Notes: generated by a model from the letters alone, not told the origin. A stretch of 64,000 nucleotides of DNA from Paenibacillus fonticola DSM 21315 (GCF_000381905.1 NZ_KB907263.1:1-64000); one strand, 5' to 3'. Shown: positions 19,132 to 27,690, counted from the stretch's first letter. Made by a program: numbers and translations.

Positions 19132-21062
19132 ATACTGTCGTGATCATGGGGGAGGGAGCACTTGCAGATACCGTATGTAAACGTTTGTCCGGGTATAATA
19201 TAATCCGCAGAATGGATTTCAGTGAAGAGATCCCAGACGGAGATATCGTACTGGTAATTCAGGAGCATGACAACTCTGCCTTTTTTCATGAAGCACAGCA
19301 TGCACTGCTCCCCCGCGGCATCCCCTGGTTAGGTGCTTATGTAGCATTAGGAGAAGGAATAGTGGGGCCGTTGAACCGTCCGGGGATGGCCGGATGCTTC
19401 CAGTGCGCCGAAACACGGCTTTCTTTAGCGGGAAGCAATCGCAAAGAGGTCGAGGAGATGCTGCTACAGCTCGTATCACCTGATTATGTCCCCGATTATT
19501 CGTTTGAAATATCTCCGGCGGCAATTAATTATATAGCCCATATTATCGCTTCAGAAACAACTAAGGTACTTCGAGGCGATATTGCAAATACGGAAGGGCA
19601 CGTCCATGTAATTCAATTAAGTGACTTGTGCAGCTCTATCCATTATGTTCTGCCGGATGGGACTTGTCCGGTATGCGGAGGATTGCCCGATGATTCGCCC
19701 GAAGCCGCGGAAATATCGCTAACGGCCTGCCTCAAACTAAATGACAGTTACCGCTGCCGTTCGATGGGTGAACTGCAGGCGGTTCTGGTTAAGGATTACT
19801 GGGACGAACGTACCGGAATATTTAATGACAAGCAGTTGGATCTGCTATCCCCCTTCGCAGGTGTGGCCATAAATCTTCCTTTAGGTTATTACAATGAGGT
19901 AACGGGGGGGCGTTCGCATTCTTATACGGATAGCGAGCTTGCAGCTATATTGGAGGGATTGGAACGGTATTGCGGAGTAACTCCCCGAGGCAAACGAACA
20001 ATTGTGTACGACAGTTACTCCCGTCTTAAGGCGGATGCGATAGATCCGTCAAATGTAGGCTTTCATGCGAAGGAGCAGTACGAACAGCCGGATTTTCCGT
20101 TTATGCCGTTTGATCCGGATTCCGAAATGGAATGGGTTTGGGGCTATTCTTTTCTGCAGAAGCGTCCAGTTCTGGTTCCCCAATTGCTGGCTTATTACAG
20201 TTTGGGTGCCGGAGGGGGTTTTGTATATGAAACCTCCAACGGATGCGCGTTAGGAGGAAGCCTAGAGGAGGCTATTTTGTATGGCATATTCGAGGTAGTA
20301 GAGCGGGATTCCTTTCTGTTGACCTGGTATGCCCGGCTGCCGGTACCGCGGCTTGATCCCAGCTCAGCAGGAGATCCAGAGCTGGAAATGATGATTGATC
20401 GTTTGCAGGCTGTCACAGGATTTGAGCTGCATTTGTTCAATACGACGATGGAAAATGGAATTCCAAGCGTATGGGCATTGGGTAAGGGACGAAAAGGGCA
20501 TGGGGTGAATCTGATCTGTGCTGCAGGAGCTCATCTTGATCCGGTCCGGGCGGCTAAGAGCGCCATTCACGAGCTGTCAGGGATGATCCCGATGGCTGAA
20601 AAACGTTTTAGGGAGCGAAGACAGGAAGCCAGAGCTATGTTGGATGATTCGCTGCTTGTACAGCAAATGGAAGATCATTCTCTGCTCTATAGCTTGCCGG
20701 AGGCGGAGGAACGGCTGCAGTTTTTATTGGACGAACGGCGCCCTGTCCGAACTTTTGCTGAAGAGTTTCGCGATGTACCGGCAAATGAAGATTTAACGGA
20801 TGATTTGAAGCAGCTTATTCAAGGGTTCAGCAGGCTTAAGATGGATGTCGTTGTTGTAGACCAATCATCTAGCGAGACGCTTCAAAACGGGTTGCGTTGC
20901 GTGAAAGTGCTTATACCTGGAATGCTGCCTATGACGTTTGGGCATCATCTTACCCGTTTGACCGGATTAAACAGAGTGTTGGAAGTACCGATGAAGCTGG
21001 GGTATGTCAATCAAGGCCTTACGCCACAGGAGCTTAATCCTTATCCACATCCGTTCCCATAG
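19128..21062 (+). CDS. TOMM cyclodehydratase: leader-peptide-binding domain fused to YcaO
   Basis: A 644-residue fusion. Residues 1-190 form a ThiF/E1-like leader-binding domain with zinc-type cysteines (CFQCAE and CPVCGG). Residues about 225-644 are a YcaO domain with GGRSHS, SNGCALGGSLEEAILYGIFE, VERDSF and a C-terminal proline-rich tail PYPHPFP, which is typical of azoline-forming YcaO enzymes. Together they would use ATP to turn Cys, Ser or Thr of a precursor peptide into thiazolines or oxazolines. It begins at TTG 19128 within the end of the preceding gene. No flavin dehydrogenase (SagB-type) gene is present in the window to oxidise the heterocycles. Confidence 0.88.
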   Translation: MNTVVIMGEGALADTVCKRLSGYNIIRRMDFSEEIPDGDIVLVIQEHDNSAFFHEAQHALLPRGIPWLGAYVALGEGIVGPLNRPGMAGCFQCAETRLSLAGSNRKEVEEMLLQLVSPDYVPDYSFEISPAAINYIAHIIASETTKVLRGDIANTEGHVHVIQLSDLCSSIHYVLPDGTCPVCGGLPDDSPEAAEISLTACLKLNDSYRCRSMGELQAVLVKDYWDERTGIFNDKQLDLLSPFAGVAINLPLGYYNEVTGGRSHSYTDSELAAILEGLERYCGVTPRGKRTIVYDSYSRLKADAIDPSNVGFHAKEQYEQPDFPFMPFDPDSEMEWVWGYSFLQKRPVLVPQLLAYYSLGAGGGFVYETSNGCALGGSLEEAILYGIFEVVERDSFLLTWYARLPVPRLDPSSAGDPELEMMIDRLQAVTGFELHLFNTTMENGIPSVWALGKGRKGHGVNLICAAGAHLDPVRAAKSAIHELSGMIPMAEKRFRERRQEARAMLDDSLLVQQMEDHSLLYSLPEAEERLQFLLDERRPVRTFAEEFRDVPANEDLTDDLKQLIQGFSRLKMDVVVVDQSSSETLQNGLRCVKVLIPGMLPMTFGHHLTRLTGLNRVLEVPMKLGYVNQGLTPQELNPYPHPFP

Positions 21063-21174
21063 GCAATGACCCAAGTAAACGGATGTATATATGCGGATTT
21101 TTCTCTAAGAGTCCAATCCTTCATTTCCATACATTCATACAATTTAACATATACGGCGAAAGGGGGATGTGGCG

Positions 21175-21291
21175 ATGGGAGAAATAGGTGGAATCGGCAG
21201 CTGTAGCTGTGCTCATATTTTTACTAGCACGGGCGTAATCCTCGTTCTGTTCATTCTGTTGGTTATTGTATCTCGTGCATTTATTTACTAA
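21175..21291 (+). CDS. YjcZ-family-like small hydrophobic peptide (38 aa)
   Basis: A short open frame with a GGGGG ribosome site at 21162-21166. It encodes MGEIGGIGSCSCAHIFTS, then a single membrane helix rich in V, L and I, ending SRAFIY. The Gly-rich head and the hydrophobic VLFILLVIV tail match the YjcZ group of spore-associated small proteins. It lies 112 bases downstream of the cyclodehydratase on the same strand. The Cys and Ser residues near residues 9-12 make it a possible substrate of the TOMM enzymes, but that is speculation. Sequences resembling a late sporulation -10 (CATACAAT) lie upstream. Confidence 0.7.
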   Translation: MGEIGGIGSCSCAHIFTSTGVILVLFILLVIVSRAFIY

Positions 21292-21388
21292 TTACACAGC
21301 GCAATCTATAAACTTTCGCCCCATGCACTCGAGAGGTTGAGGCAGTGTAAAATAAATGCATCCAAGAAAGCTGATGTTCTAGTTTGCC

Positions 21389-21425
21389 AGAGCCTGAGCG
21401 GAAATGCCGCTTGGGCTTCTTTATT
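21389..21425 (+). terminator. Terminator after the YjcZ-like gene
   Basis: Arms AGCCTGAGCGG and CCGCTTGGGCT with one mismatch, loop AAATG, then TCTTTATT. Confidence 0.65.
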
Positions 21426-21443
21426 ATTTAATTTAGCAGCAGA

Positions 21444-22079
21444 TTAAAATTTATCAAACAAACTCTTCTTGCGGGCCAATATCAGCGACGGTAAAACAAG
21501 CAGCAGCGTGAACGAGCCGTATACTCCATAAATGTAGCTGGTCTCATAAGTAATTCCAAATGCATTATGGGATATAAAGGTAATCAGGTGAATGAACAAA
21601 TTCGTAAAACAGAAGGCATAGCTGCGGAACATCCAGTTCCGGTGGCGAATCATGTTTCTCTTCTTGATATGATACAGCGCGATGAACGTCATGGCAGGCC
21701 ATAGGATATTCAGTAGATTGAAGGGGATGCTGGCCAGTTTCCCGCCCGTTGCGTATGGAGCCATATAACCCGACGTAATAACGACAATAATCAAGGAGAC
21801 GATATAGATATAGCCGTTGACTTTATGAAATTTGCGAAAGCGGTTGAAGACGTAGCTAGAAAAATTTACGATGCCCGATCCCATGGCCAAACAGGCAAAC
21901 ATGACGTGGACATACATGACATTGAGCCAAACGGGAATTTGGAGAGGCCGCTTAAGATTTGTTTTGTGTCCTAAAAAGCTGGCCGCTTGCGGATCGTGAA
22001 CAAAATTGTAATAGATGACGTAAATGATAAAGGAAAATGTGATGATCAAGAGAAGATACAGGGAATTCTTTTTCAGCAT
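21444..22079 (-). CDS. DUF2306 family membrane protein
   Basis: A 211-residue protein with about six hydrophobic segments (near 8-25, 55-75, 90-110, 120-140, 150-170, 183-200). Features shared with the DUF2306 family are RFRKFHKVNGYIYIVS and HRNWMFRSYAF, whose His residues could bind heme or metal. Function is unknown. ATG 22079 sits a few bases downstream of an AGGATATTTT stretch. It stands alone in orientation with the GH43 gene upstream but is separated by about 245 bases with hairpins. Confidence 0.8.
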   Translation of the reverse strand: MLKKNSLYLLLIITFSFIIYVIYYNFVHDPQAASFLGHKTNLKRPLQIPVWLNVMYVHVMFACLAMGSGIVNFSSYVFNRFRKFHKVNGYIYIVSLIIVVITSGYMAPYATGGKLASIPFNLLNILWPAMTFIALYHIKKRNMIRHRNWMFRSYAFCFTNLFIHLITFISHNAFGITYETSYIYGVYGSFTLLLVLPSLILARKKSLFDKF

Positions 22080-22114
22080 TTTAAAATATCCTCACAACAG
22101 ATTCTCATTTTTAG

Positions 22115-22138
22115 AGACCGTACAGTACGGTCTTTTTT
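22115..22138 (+). terminator. Terminator-like hairpin on the plus strand
   Basis: AGACCGTA-CAG-TACGGTCT followed by TTTTTT. Neighbouring genes run on the minus strand, so what it terminates is unclear; a lost plus-strand gene is possible. Confidence 0.55.
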
Positions 22139-22269
22139 GGTATAGTAATGTTATAAATAGGTGAAGAAAAGGATGATTTTGGCGCGTGGGCGAGAAGACA
22201 ACACTGTATATTATTATGAAATCCGCCGGCAGGGTGCATCAGGCACAATTTAACAATAGTAATCATAGG

Positions 22270-22312
22270 GAACCGTACTGCGCCAATGAAAGTTTGGCCG
22301 CACGGTCCCGTT
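22270..22312 (-). terminator. Imperfect hairpin downstream of the GH43 gene
   Basis: Read on the minus strand, GGGACCGTGCGGCCAA and TTGGCGCAGTACGGTTCCC can pair with small bulges. There is no good T-run, so this is a weak terminator or an RNA-stabilising hairpin. Confidence 0.4.
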
Positions 22313-22324
22313 CCGTTTCCTGTC

Positions 22325-23308
22325 TTAGTTGTTATAAGGGTCAATCGTTTGGATTGTCCCATCTTCGTTATATTTCAGTTCCGTGAATTTTACGCTCCGC
22401 TTGTTGTCAGCACCCCCGGATAAAGAGCAGTCATGGTAGAATAGATACCACTTATCCTTGAATTGCACGATGGAATGGTGGGTTGTCCAGCCTAGTACAG
22501 GCGTCAGAATGGTCCCTTTGTAAACGTAGGGACCCATTGGATTTTTGCTCATAGCGTATACGATTTTGTGCGTAGAACCGGTTGAATAGGACAGGTAGTA
22601 GTATCCGTTATGTTTATGAACCCACGGACCTTCGAAAAATCTTCTATCCTCATCGCCGGCAAGCAGCGGATTGCCTTCCTCATCCACGATGGATATTTCC
22701 ACAGGCGTCTCTTTGAAAGTCAGCATATCCTCGCTCAACTCAGCCACTCTTGGGCCAAGCGCAGGCGCGTTTGCAGCGGGTCCTTCCGCGTCCGGTTTGA
22801 AGCTGCCGGTTTGCCATTTCTCCAACTGTCCGCCCCACAGTCCGCCGAAATAAATATACGCCTTATCATCCTCATCAACGAGAACGGCAGGATCGATGCT
22901 GTAGCTTCCAGGCATATAATCCGGCTGCGGCGTGAATGGACCGGCTGGCGAAGAGCTCGTAGCTACGCCGAGTCTGAAGATGCCGTCATGATCCCTGGCA
23001 GGGAAGAACAAATAGTATGTATTGTTCTTATAGGCGGCATCGGGAGCCCATAACTGCTGCCTGGCCCATGGAATATCGCGAAGATGCAGCACTTCGCCGT
23101 GGTCGACGCAAGGAGAGTTTACATCCTCCATAGATAGAACGTGGTAATCCTCCATATCGTACTGGTCGCCGTTGTCATTGGATTCCATTTCATGATCGAG
23201 GTCATGAGACGGGTAGATATACAATTTGCCCTCGAATACGTGGGCTGAAGGGTCTGCGGTATAAATGTGGGTAACTAAAGGCTCGTTCTGCTTTACAGGT
23301 TTCGTCAT
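22325..23308 (-). CDS. Glycoside hydrolase family 43 protein
   Basis: About 327 residues with the five-bladed propeller signature. Candidate catalytic residues are the general base Asp in YTADPSAHVFEG, the pKa-modulating Asp in SIDPAVLVDED and the general acid Glu in FFEGPWVHKHNGYYYLSYS. GH43 enzymes release arabinose or xylose from plant polysaccharides; no signal peptide is present, so it should act on imported oligosaccharides. Start ATG 23308 (MTKPVKQNEP) follows AAGGAGGATATTTT closely; upstream in-frame codons are less likely. No sugar transporter adjoins it. Confidence 0.88.
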   Translation of the reverse strand: MTKPVKQNEPLVTHIYTADPSAHVFEGKLYIYPSHDLDHEMESNDNGDQYDMEDYHVLSMEDVNSPCVDHGEVLHLRDIPWARQQLWAPDAAYKNNTYYLFFPARDHDGIFRLGVATSSSPAGPFTPQPDYMPGSYSIDPAVLVDEDDKAYIYFGGLWGGQLEKWQTGSFKPDAEGPAANAPALGPRVAELSEDMLTFKETPVEISIVDEEGNPLLAGDEDRRFFEGPWVHKHNGYYYLSYSTGSTHKIVYAMSKNPMGPYVYKGTILTPVLGWTTHHSIVQFKDKWYLFYHDCSLSGGADNKRSVKFTELKYNEDGTIQTIDPYNN

Positions 23309-23449
23309 AAAATATCCTCCTTGGTTACGTTCCTGAAAAATGTTACTGCTTGCCTTTATTTTATCAGAATGCAAGGAGTAGTAGACCGAAAAATGTTTTG
23401 TTTTTCACCTAAAAACTATATTATTTTCGGAAGGAAGGTATATCGTGCG

Positions 23450-23641
23450 TGCGCAAGCAGGATTGGAAGACAAATACGATTAGCCTTACAGTGAAAGCCG
23501 AAGCTATTTTGCAACAAGTAATGCCTGAGCAGCTTGCCTTTCAAACGTCATCTCTTTTGACGATGTATTAAGCGAAGAGGAATAAAAGACACTATATACA
23601 TTAATGATGCGTGTACACAACATAGCCCAAAAAAAGAATTG
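23450..23641 (+). pseudogene. MarR-family regulator relic (MhqR-like)
   Basis: Frame one reads [20 protein letters not shown] followed by [11 protein letters not shown], matching the wing and start of the dimerisation helix of MarR proteins. The frame then shifts near 23555 to [10 protein letters not shown], an in-frame TAA where Gln is expected, and KTLYTLMMRVHNIAQKKN. The DNA-recognition half is missing. It lies directly upstream of a ring-cleaving dioxygenase gene, the arrangement seen for MhqR and its targets, so that gene has probably lost its local repressor. Confidence 0.75.
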
Positions 23642-23701
23642 CCGCCGGAATAATTTTTTTACACCATCACTTCTTTAGCCAAGTTAAAAGGAGGAATTGC
23701 G

Positions 23702-24643
23702 ATGTATACCATTCCAGGACATCATCATATTTCAATGATTACAAAGAACGCCCAAATCAATAATCAATTTTATCGGCAAGTATTGGGGCTGCGCAGAGTG
23801 AAGAAAACCGTCAATCAGGATGATCCCAGCATGTACCATCTCTTTTATGGGGATTTAACTGGCAGTCCCGGAACAGAGCTGTCGTTTTTTGAAATGCCCA
23901 ATGCAGGAACGACAGTTCGCGGTACAAATGCGATTACTCGAATCGGTTTGCTTGTTCCGTCTTATGAAAGTTTGATTTTCTGGAAAAACCGCTTTGAGTT
24001 ATGGAGTGTAGAACATGGTGAAATTACGAAATATGCGGGCAGGGATGCTTTGCATTTTAAAGACCCGGAAGGGCTGCGGTTGCTTCTATTAAATAATGAC
24101 GGCGCTGAAGTCCCTGAAAATTGGTCGGCTTGGGCAGGCTCGAATGTCGAGCAGAAGCATCGTATTTTAGGCATGGGTACAGTGGAAATAACGGTGCGTA
24201 ATCTGGAAAGGTTAGCGAAAGTCTTAAGGGACATGTTCGGTTATACAGAAGTGTCTCGTTCCAATGAAGAAGCCATTTATCAATCTGTTGCCGTAGAGGC
24301 ATTTGGAGAGATTATCATTAAACAAAAAGAAGGACCTCGTGAACGACCAGGAAGAGGAAGCATTCATCATTTAGCAATACGGGTAAAGAACGAGGAAGAA
24401 TTGCGTTATTGGGACAAGAGGGTTAAAGAGCATGGCTTTCACTCCACAGGAATTGTGGATCGTTATTACTTCCAAAGCTTATATTTCCGTGATCTGAACA
24501 GTATTTTATTTGAAATCGCGACAGACGGCCCGGGATTCACTGCAGATTCGACGGTTGAGGAGCTTGGTCAAGCCTTGGATCTGCCTCCATTCTTAGAAGC
24601 ACGACGTGCAGAAATTGAAGCGAAATTGGCGCCGATTGATTAA
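23702..24643 (+). CDS. Ring-cleaving dioxygenase, VOC family (MhqA-like)
   Basis: A 313-residue protein of two tandem vicinal-oxygen-chelate units. Metal ligands are visible as His in HHHISMITK, His in SIHHLAIRV and Glu in ILFEIATD. Relatives MhqA/MhqO/MhqE of B. subtilis help detoxify hydroquinones and catechol; the reaction is inferred from family. An AAAGGAGG site precedes ATG 23702. It is a paralog of the gene at 35468 and follows a decayed MarR gene. No TATCTT-N6-AAGATA operator is present here, so control differs from the main cluster. Confidence 0.85.
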   Translation: MYTIPGHHHISMITKNAQINNQFYRQVLGLRRVKKTVNQDDPSMYHLFYGDLTGSPGTELSFFEMPNAGTTVRGTNAITRIGLLVPSYESLIFWKNRFELWSVEHGEITKYAGRDALHFKDPEGLRLLLLNNDGAEVPENWSAWAGSNVEQKHRILGMGTVEITVRNLERLAKVLRDMFGYTEVSRSNEEAIYQSVAVEAFGEIIIKQKEGPRERPGRGSIHHLAIRVKNEEELRYWDKRVKEHGFHSTGIVDRYYFQSLYFRDLNSILFEIATDGPGFTADSTVEELGQALDLPPFLEARRAEIEAKLAPID

Positions 24644-24728
24644 TGATAGATTCGGATAGCAGAATAGTAATGGAGAGCTAGCTGGCTAAGCTACAGGCAT
24701 TGCGTGGGAATAGCTTTCCACAGCAGTA

Positions 24729-24768
24729 AATCGCCATACCTTTATCGCAAAGAGGTGTGGCGATTATT
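24729..24768 (+). terminator. Terminator of the MhqA-like gene
   Basis: AATCGCCATACCT pairs with AGGTGTGGCGATT (one G-U or mismatch) around an 11-base loop, then ATTTA. It lies between convergent genes. Confidence 0.65.
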
Positions 24769-24779
24769 TATCTTGCTCT

Positions 24780-25388
24780 TCATTTCTCCGACTTTAACGA
24801 ATCAACCTCGGCTTCGGACAGGCCGCTTGCTTTGGCGATAACAGCAACCTCAAGTCCGAGGGCTAACATATTTTTTGCTATTTCGATGGCCTTGCTGCGT
24901 TCTCCTTCAACTCGCCCTTCAACTCGTCCCTCATCTCGACCTTTAGCTATACCTTTGGCTCGGCCTTCCTTCAGTCCTTTTTCGGTAGCCCATTCAATCA
25001 TGGAAGCCTCATCGAGCAAATATTTCTGCCGTTCTTCTTACAGGCGGCGAGCTTCCCGGTCAAGACTTAAAAACTCCAGCGTGTCCATCGCTTTCTTCAG
25101 TGTCGGTTCATTCATCTTCAGCTCTTTGTAGGTTTGACCTTGGTGCAACTGGCTTGAGTATCGTTTGCTCCAATAGTATAGTGTGCGTTTTTCTATGTCA
25201 TATTTATTAAAAAGCTGCATTTCAATGTTAATCAGATTGCCATCCGTCGATCTGGCCCAAATATCGAAGATATTATAACATGATTTGTATATGTGTTTGT
25301 AAGCTTGTAAGAAGCAGGAATATCCGAATTTCGGGCTAATTGCGTTCCTTGAAAAAACAATGTTTAATAGAAGAGTGATATATAGCAA
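24780..25388 (-). pseudogene. Rpn/PD-(D/E)XK nuclease family transposase, disrupted
   Basis: Recognisable blocks are FDIWARSTDGNLINIEMQLF (nuclease core with the QxxF/E-x-Q pattern), YWSKRYSSQLHQGQTYKELK, KAMDTLEFLSLDREARRL and a Gly/Lys-rich tail with EGRAKG repeats. Intact proteins have about 100 residues between the second and third blocks; here they are fused by a deletion. A TAA at 25038-25040 interrupts RRL-EERQKYLLDEA in frame where Tyr is expected, and the N-terminus before FDIW is unrelated sequence. Rpn proteins promote recombination and spread in genomes; this copy is dead. Confidence 0.8.
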
Positions 25389-25447
25389 GATTTAACAGAG
25401 GAATCACTTTAATTATGTAATAACCCAAACAGCCGAGCTAAAAAGAT

Positions 25448-25485
25448 CGCTGAACACTTTAGAGTGATCGGCGTTTTTTATTAAA
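25448..25485 (+). terminator. Terminator-like hairpin
   Basis: CGCTGA-A-CACT, loop TTAG, AGTG-A-TCGGCG, followed by TTTTTT. It precedes the truncated MarR-GNAT gene, with no intact plus-strand gene upstream. Confidence 0.6.
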
Positions 25486-25489
25486 CAGG

Positions 25490-26231
25490 CTAGGTATTGA
25501 CGCAGGTTATTTAAGCCGGATTCTCGCCAAATTTGAACAGCAGGGATTCATTGACAAAATCCGTTCGGAGGTGGACGGCCGAAAAATGATATTTAACGGA
25601 AAAAGGCATAAGCGCCTATGCGCCGCTTAATCAGCGGGCAAATGAGGAAGTGGCGGAAATGCTGGCAGAAATTCCGGATTGGGAACAGCTGCGGCTGCTG
25701 GAGGCGATGCAAACGATCGAGCAACTGCTAACTCCTGATTTCAAATATTCCGAACCGTTTATTTTGCGTTCCCATGCCCCTGGCGATATCGGCTGGATCA
25801 TAAACAAGCATGGTATGCTGTATTCCCGGGAGTATGGCTGGGATGAGCGATTTGAAGCCGCCGTCTCGCAAATTGCCGATGATTTTATCCATAACTACAA
25901 ACCGAAGAAAGAACATTGCTGGATCGCTGAGATGAGCGGGGAGAACGTCGGCTCCATTGTACTTGCGCAAGAGAACGACACTACAGCTAAAATCGGCCTG
26001 CTGATTGTCGATCCGAAAGCCCGCGGCGTTGGGTTAGGATCACGGCTTGTGGAGGAGGCGATCCGTTTTGCCAGACGGGCAGGGTATCAAAAAATAGTCC
26101 TTTGGACGAATCATGTACTTATTGCTGCCCGAAATATTTACCGGAACAAGGGCTTTCAGCTTGTATATGAAGAAGAGCATTCCAACTTTGGACCAAAGCT
26201 TACCGGGGAAACCTGGGAGTTACAGCTCTAA
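25490..26231 (+). pseudogene. MarR-GNAT fusion, N-terminally truncated and frameshifted
   Basis: The remaining MarR half starts abruptly at LGIDAGYLSRILAKFEQQGF (recognition helix), continues to DGRKMIFN, and then shifts frame to TEKGISAYAPL. The shift fits loss of about five bases near 25594. The second frame runs on into a complete GNAT acetyltransferase domain, with acetyl-CoA loop VDPKARGVGLGSRLVEEA and NIYRNKGFQLVYEE. The first 50-60 residues of the MarR domain are missing. A GTG at 25650 could still give a 193-residue acetyltransferase, so residual activity is possible. It is followed 15 bases later by an SDR gene. Confidence 0.75.
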
Positions 26232-26246
26232 CAGGAGGAGATTGCA

Positions 26247-27008
26247 TTGCTGTCTAACAGAAAAATAATCGTAACCGGTGCCGCTTCCGGAATCGGAAAG
26301 GAAATCGTACGTTATTGTTTGTCCGAAGGCGCCTCGGTCATTGCCTGTGATGTGAACAAACAAGCTTTACATGAATTAGAGTCTCTGCATGAAAAACAAT
26401 CTTTAACCGACGCACCTTTCAAGCTCACCACGTACCAACTTGATATAAGCAATTACAGCCGGGTCAGCGGATTTTTTGCTTATCTAACTCAAGAGCACAG
26501 TGATTTGGACGGTCTGGTTAACAACGCGGGGATTTATTTGGCCAAGAGTATATTGGATTACCAGGAAGATGAAATCGTCAGGGTCATTGACGTCAATGTT
26601 AAAGGGGCGGTTTATTTTTCCCAGATGTTCGGAAAGATGTTAATCGGAAAAGAGCAGAACATGCGGAAGGGAACGATTGTAAACATCTCCTCCGTATCGG
26701 GATTAGAAGGAAGCTCCGACGCGATTTACGGCCTGACCAAAGCGGCCCTGCTTGGATTGACCAAGAGCTGTGCGATGAATTTCGCTCCCTACATACGCGT
26801 AAATGCAGTTGCGCCAACGATGGTTAACACTTCCATGATGGAAGTCATTCCAGAATGGAGAAAGAAGGAGTATCTTAGCCACCAGCTCATCGATTCACCC
26901 GTGCTGCCCGAGGATGTGGCTGAAACGGTTGTATTTTTGCTAGCGGATAAATCCAAGCACTATACGGGAGCTACATTCGATTTAAACAATGGCTGCTATT
27001 TAAGATAA
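26247..27008 (+). CDS. Classical SDR family oxidoreductase
   Basis: A 253-residue short-chain dehydrogenase with all classical motifs: TGAASGIGKE (cofactor), NNAG, catalytic Ser in NISSVSG and YGLTK (Tyr and Lys). The cofactor is probably NAD(H), since an Asp (CDVNK) ends beta-strand 2. TTG 26247 follows an AGGAGGAG site by six bases. It may be co-transcribed with the truncated acetyltransferase upstream. Substrate is unknown. Confidence 0.88.
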   Translation: MLSNRKIIVTGAASGIGKEIVRYCLSEGASVIACDVNKQALHELESLHEKQSLTDAPFKLTTYQLDISNYSRVSGFFAYLTQEHSDLDGLVNNAGIYLAKSILDYQEDEIVRVIDVNVKGAVYFSQMFGKMLIGKEQNMRKGTIVNISSVSGLEGSSDAIYGLTKAALLGLTKSCAMNFAPYIRVNAVAPTMVNTSMMEVIPEWRKKEYLSHQLIDSPVLPEDVAETVVFLLADKSKHYTGATFDLNNGCYLR

Positions 27009-27024
27009 GGATTTTTAGAATCGG

Positions 27025-27441
27025 TCAAGTGCCAAATTTCAGCTCATTAATTTTATCGCTCCATGTTTCAGCATCAGCAACTCTCCAGGCAACAGTCTCC
27101 ACACAGTCATCAGCATTATACCGAATACGGAGCAAATAGAAATTTATTTTTCCAAGATGTTCGTAACCTATTTCAGTTTCTATAATTTGGCTAATGGGTA
27201 TTTCTACTATTTTTAATGGAAAGTACATTTTGAAATTTAAAGCATCTTTAGTTAAAGTTAAATATCCATTCCCTCTAACTTGTTTCATCCCCTTAGAGGA
27301 ATAGCCGAAAAAGTTGGAGAACTTTTCAGCCAATACGTTTGGACTGTATATCTCAGCTCTATGAACCGATAAAACCCGAAATAAAATCATTAATGCAGCT
27401 ATTACAAAAATACTAAGAATGACGTAATCTATTAATTTCAT
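27025..27441 (-). CDS. Single-pass membrane protein, unrecognised
   Basis: A 138-residue protein with one N-terminal helix (about 5-25). The cytoplasmic region has alternating beta-strand character (GYLTLTKDALNFKMYFPLKIVEIPISQI), reminiscent of PH/GRAM-like modules in small Bacillota proteins. I do not recognise a family. A GGAAGGAGG site immediately upstream supports ATG 27441. It converges on the SDR gene with a 16-base gap. Confidence 0.7.
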   Translation of the reverse strand: MKLIDYVILSIFVIAALMILFRVLSVHRAEIYSPNVLAEKFSNFFGYSSKGMKQVRGNGYLTLTKDALNFKMYFPLKIVEIPISQIIETEIGYEHLGKINFYLLRIRYNADDCVETVAWRVADAETWSDKINELKFGT

Positions 27442-27493
27442 AGCAATCCTCCTTCCAGGAATTAGGCTTTCTTTAATTATAAGCTAAATCATC

Positions 27494-27690
27494 ATGAAAT
27501 TGAATAATGCTTTTTGGCTTTCGGAGTATTTATGATGCTAAAACCAGGTGTGGTTTGGAAAATAAATGCTAGTTGGACTACCCAAGACGGAAGTGAACCT
27601 TCAGACTTATACGTATTATCCGTAAGAATTGGCGGTGGATTTATGATATTCGCCGGAGTTTTAGGCTTGCTATCCATAATATTTTCATGA
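27494..27690 (+). pseudogene. Small DUF6199-like membrane protein, one-base frameshift
   Basis: Frame A starts MKLNNAF at ATG 27494. Frame B then reads LAFGVFMMLKPGVVWKINAS, later LYVLSVRIGGGFMIFAGVLG and a C-terminal helix to TGA 27688-27690. Adding one T to the TTTTT run at 27511-27515 joins both into a protein of about 65 residues with two hydrophobic ends, similar to DUF6199-type small proteins. It may be a true mutation or a homopolymer error. ATG 27532 could also start a 52-residue form. Its stop overlaps the next start codon as ATGA. Confidence 0.5.

Noticed and set aside
21065..21202. 45-codon frame (MTQVNGCIYADF...) considered as a TOMM precursor
   Set aside because: No ribosome site, overlaps the YcaO tail region and the better-supported YjcZ-like gene, and lacks a recognisable leader or core.
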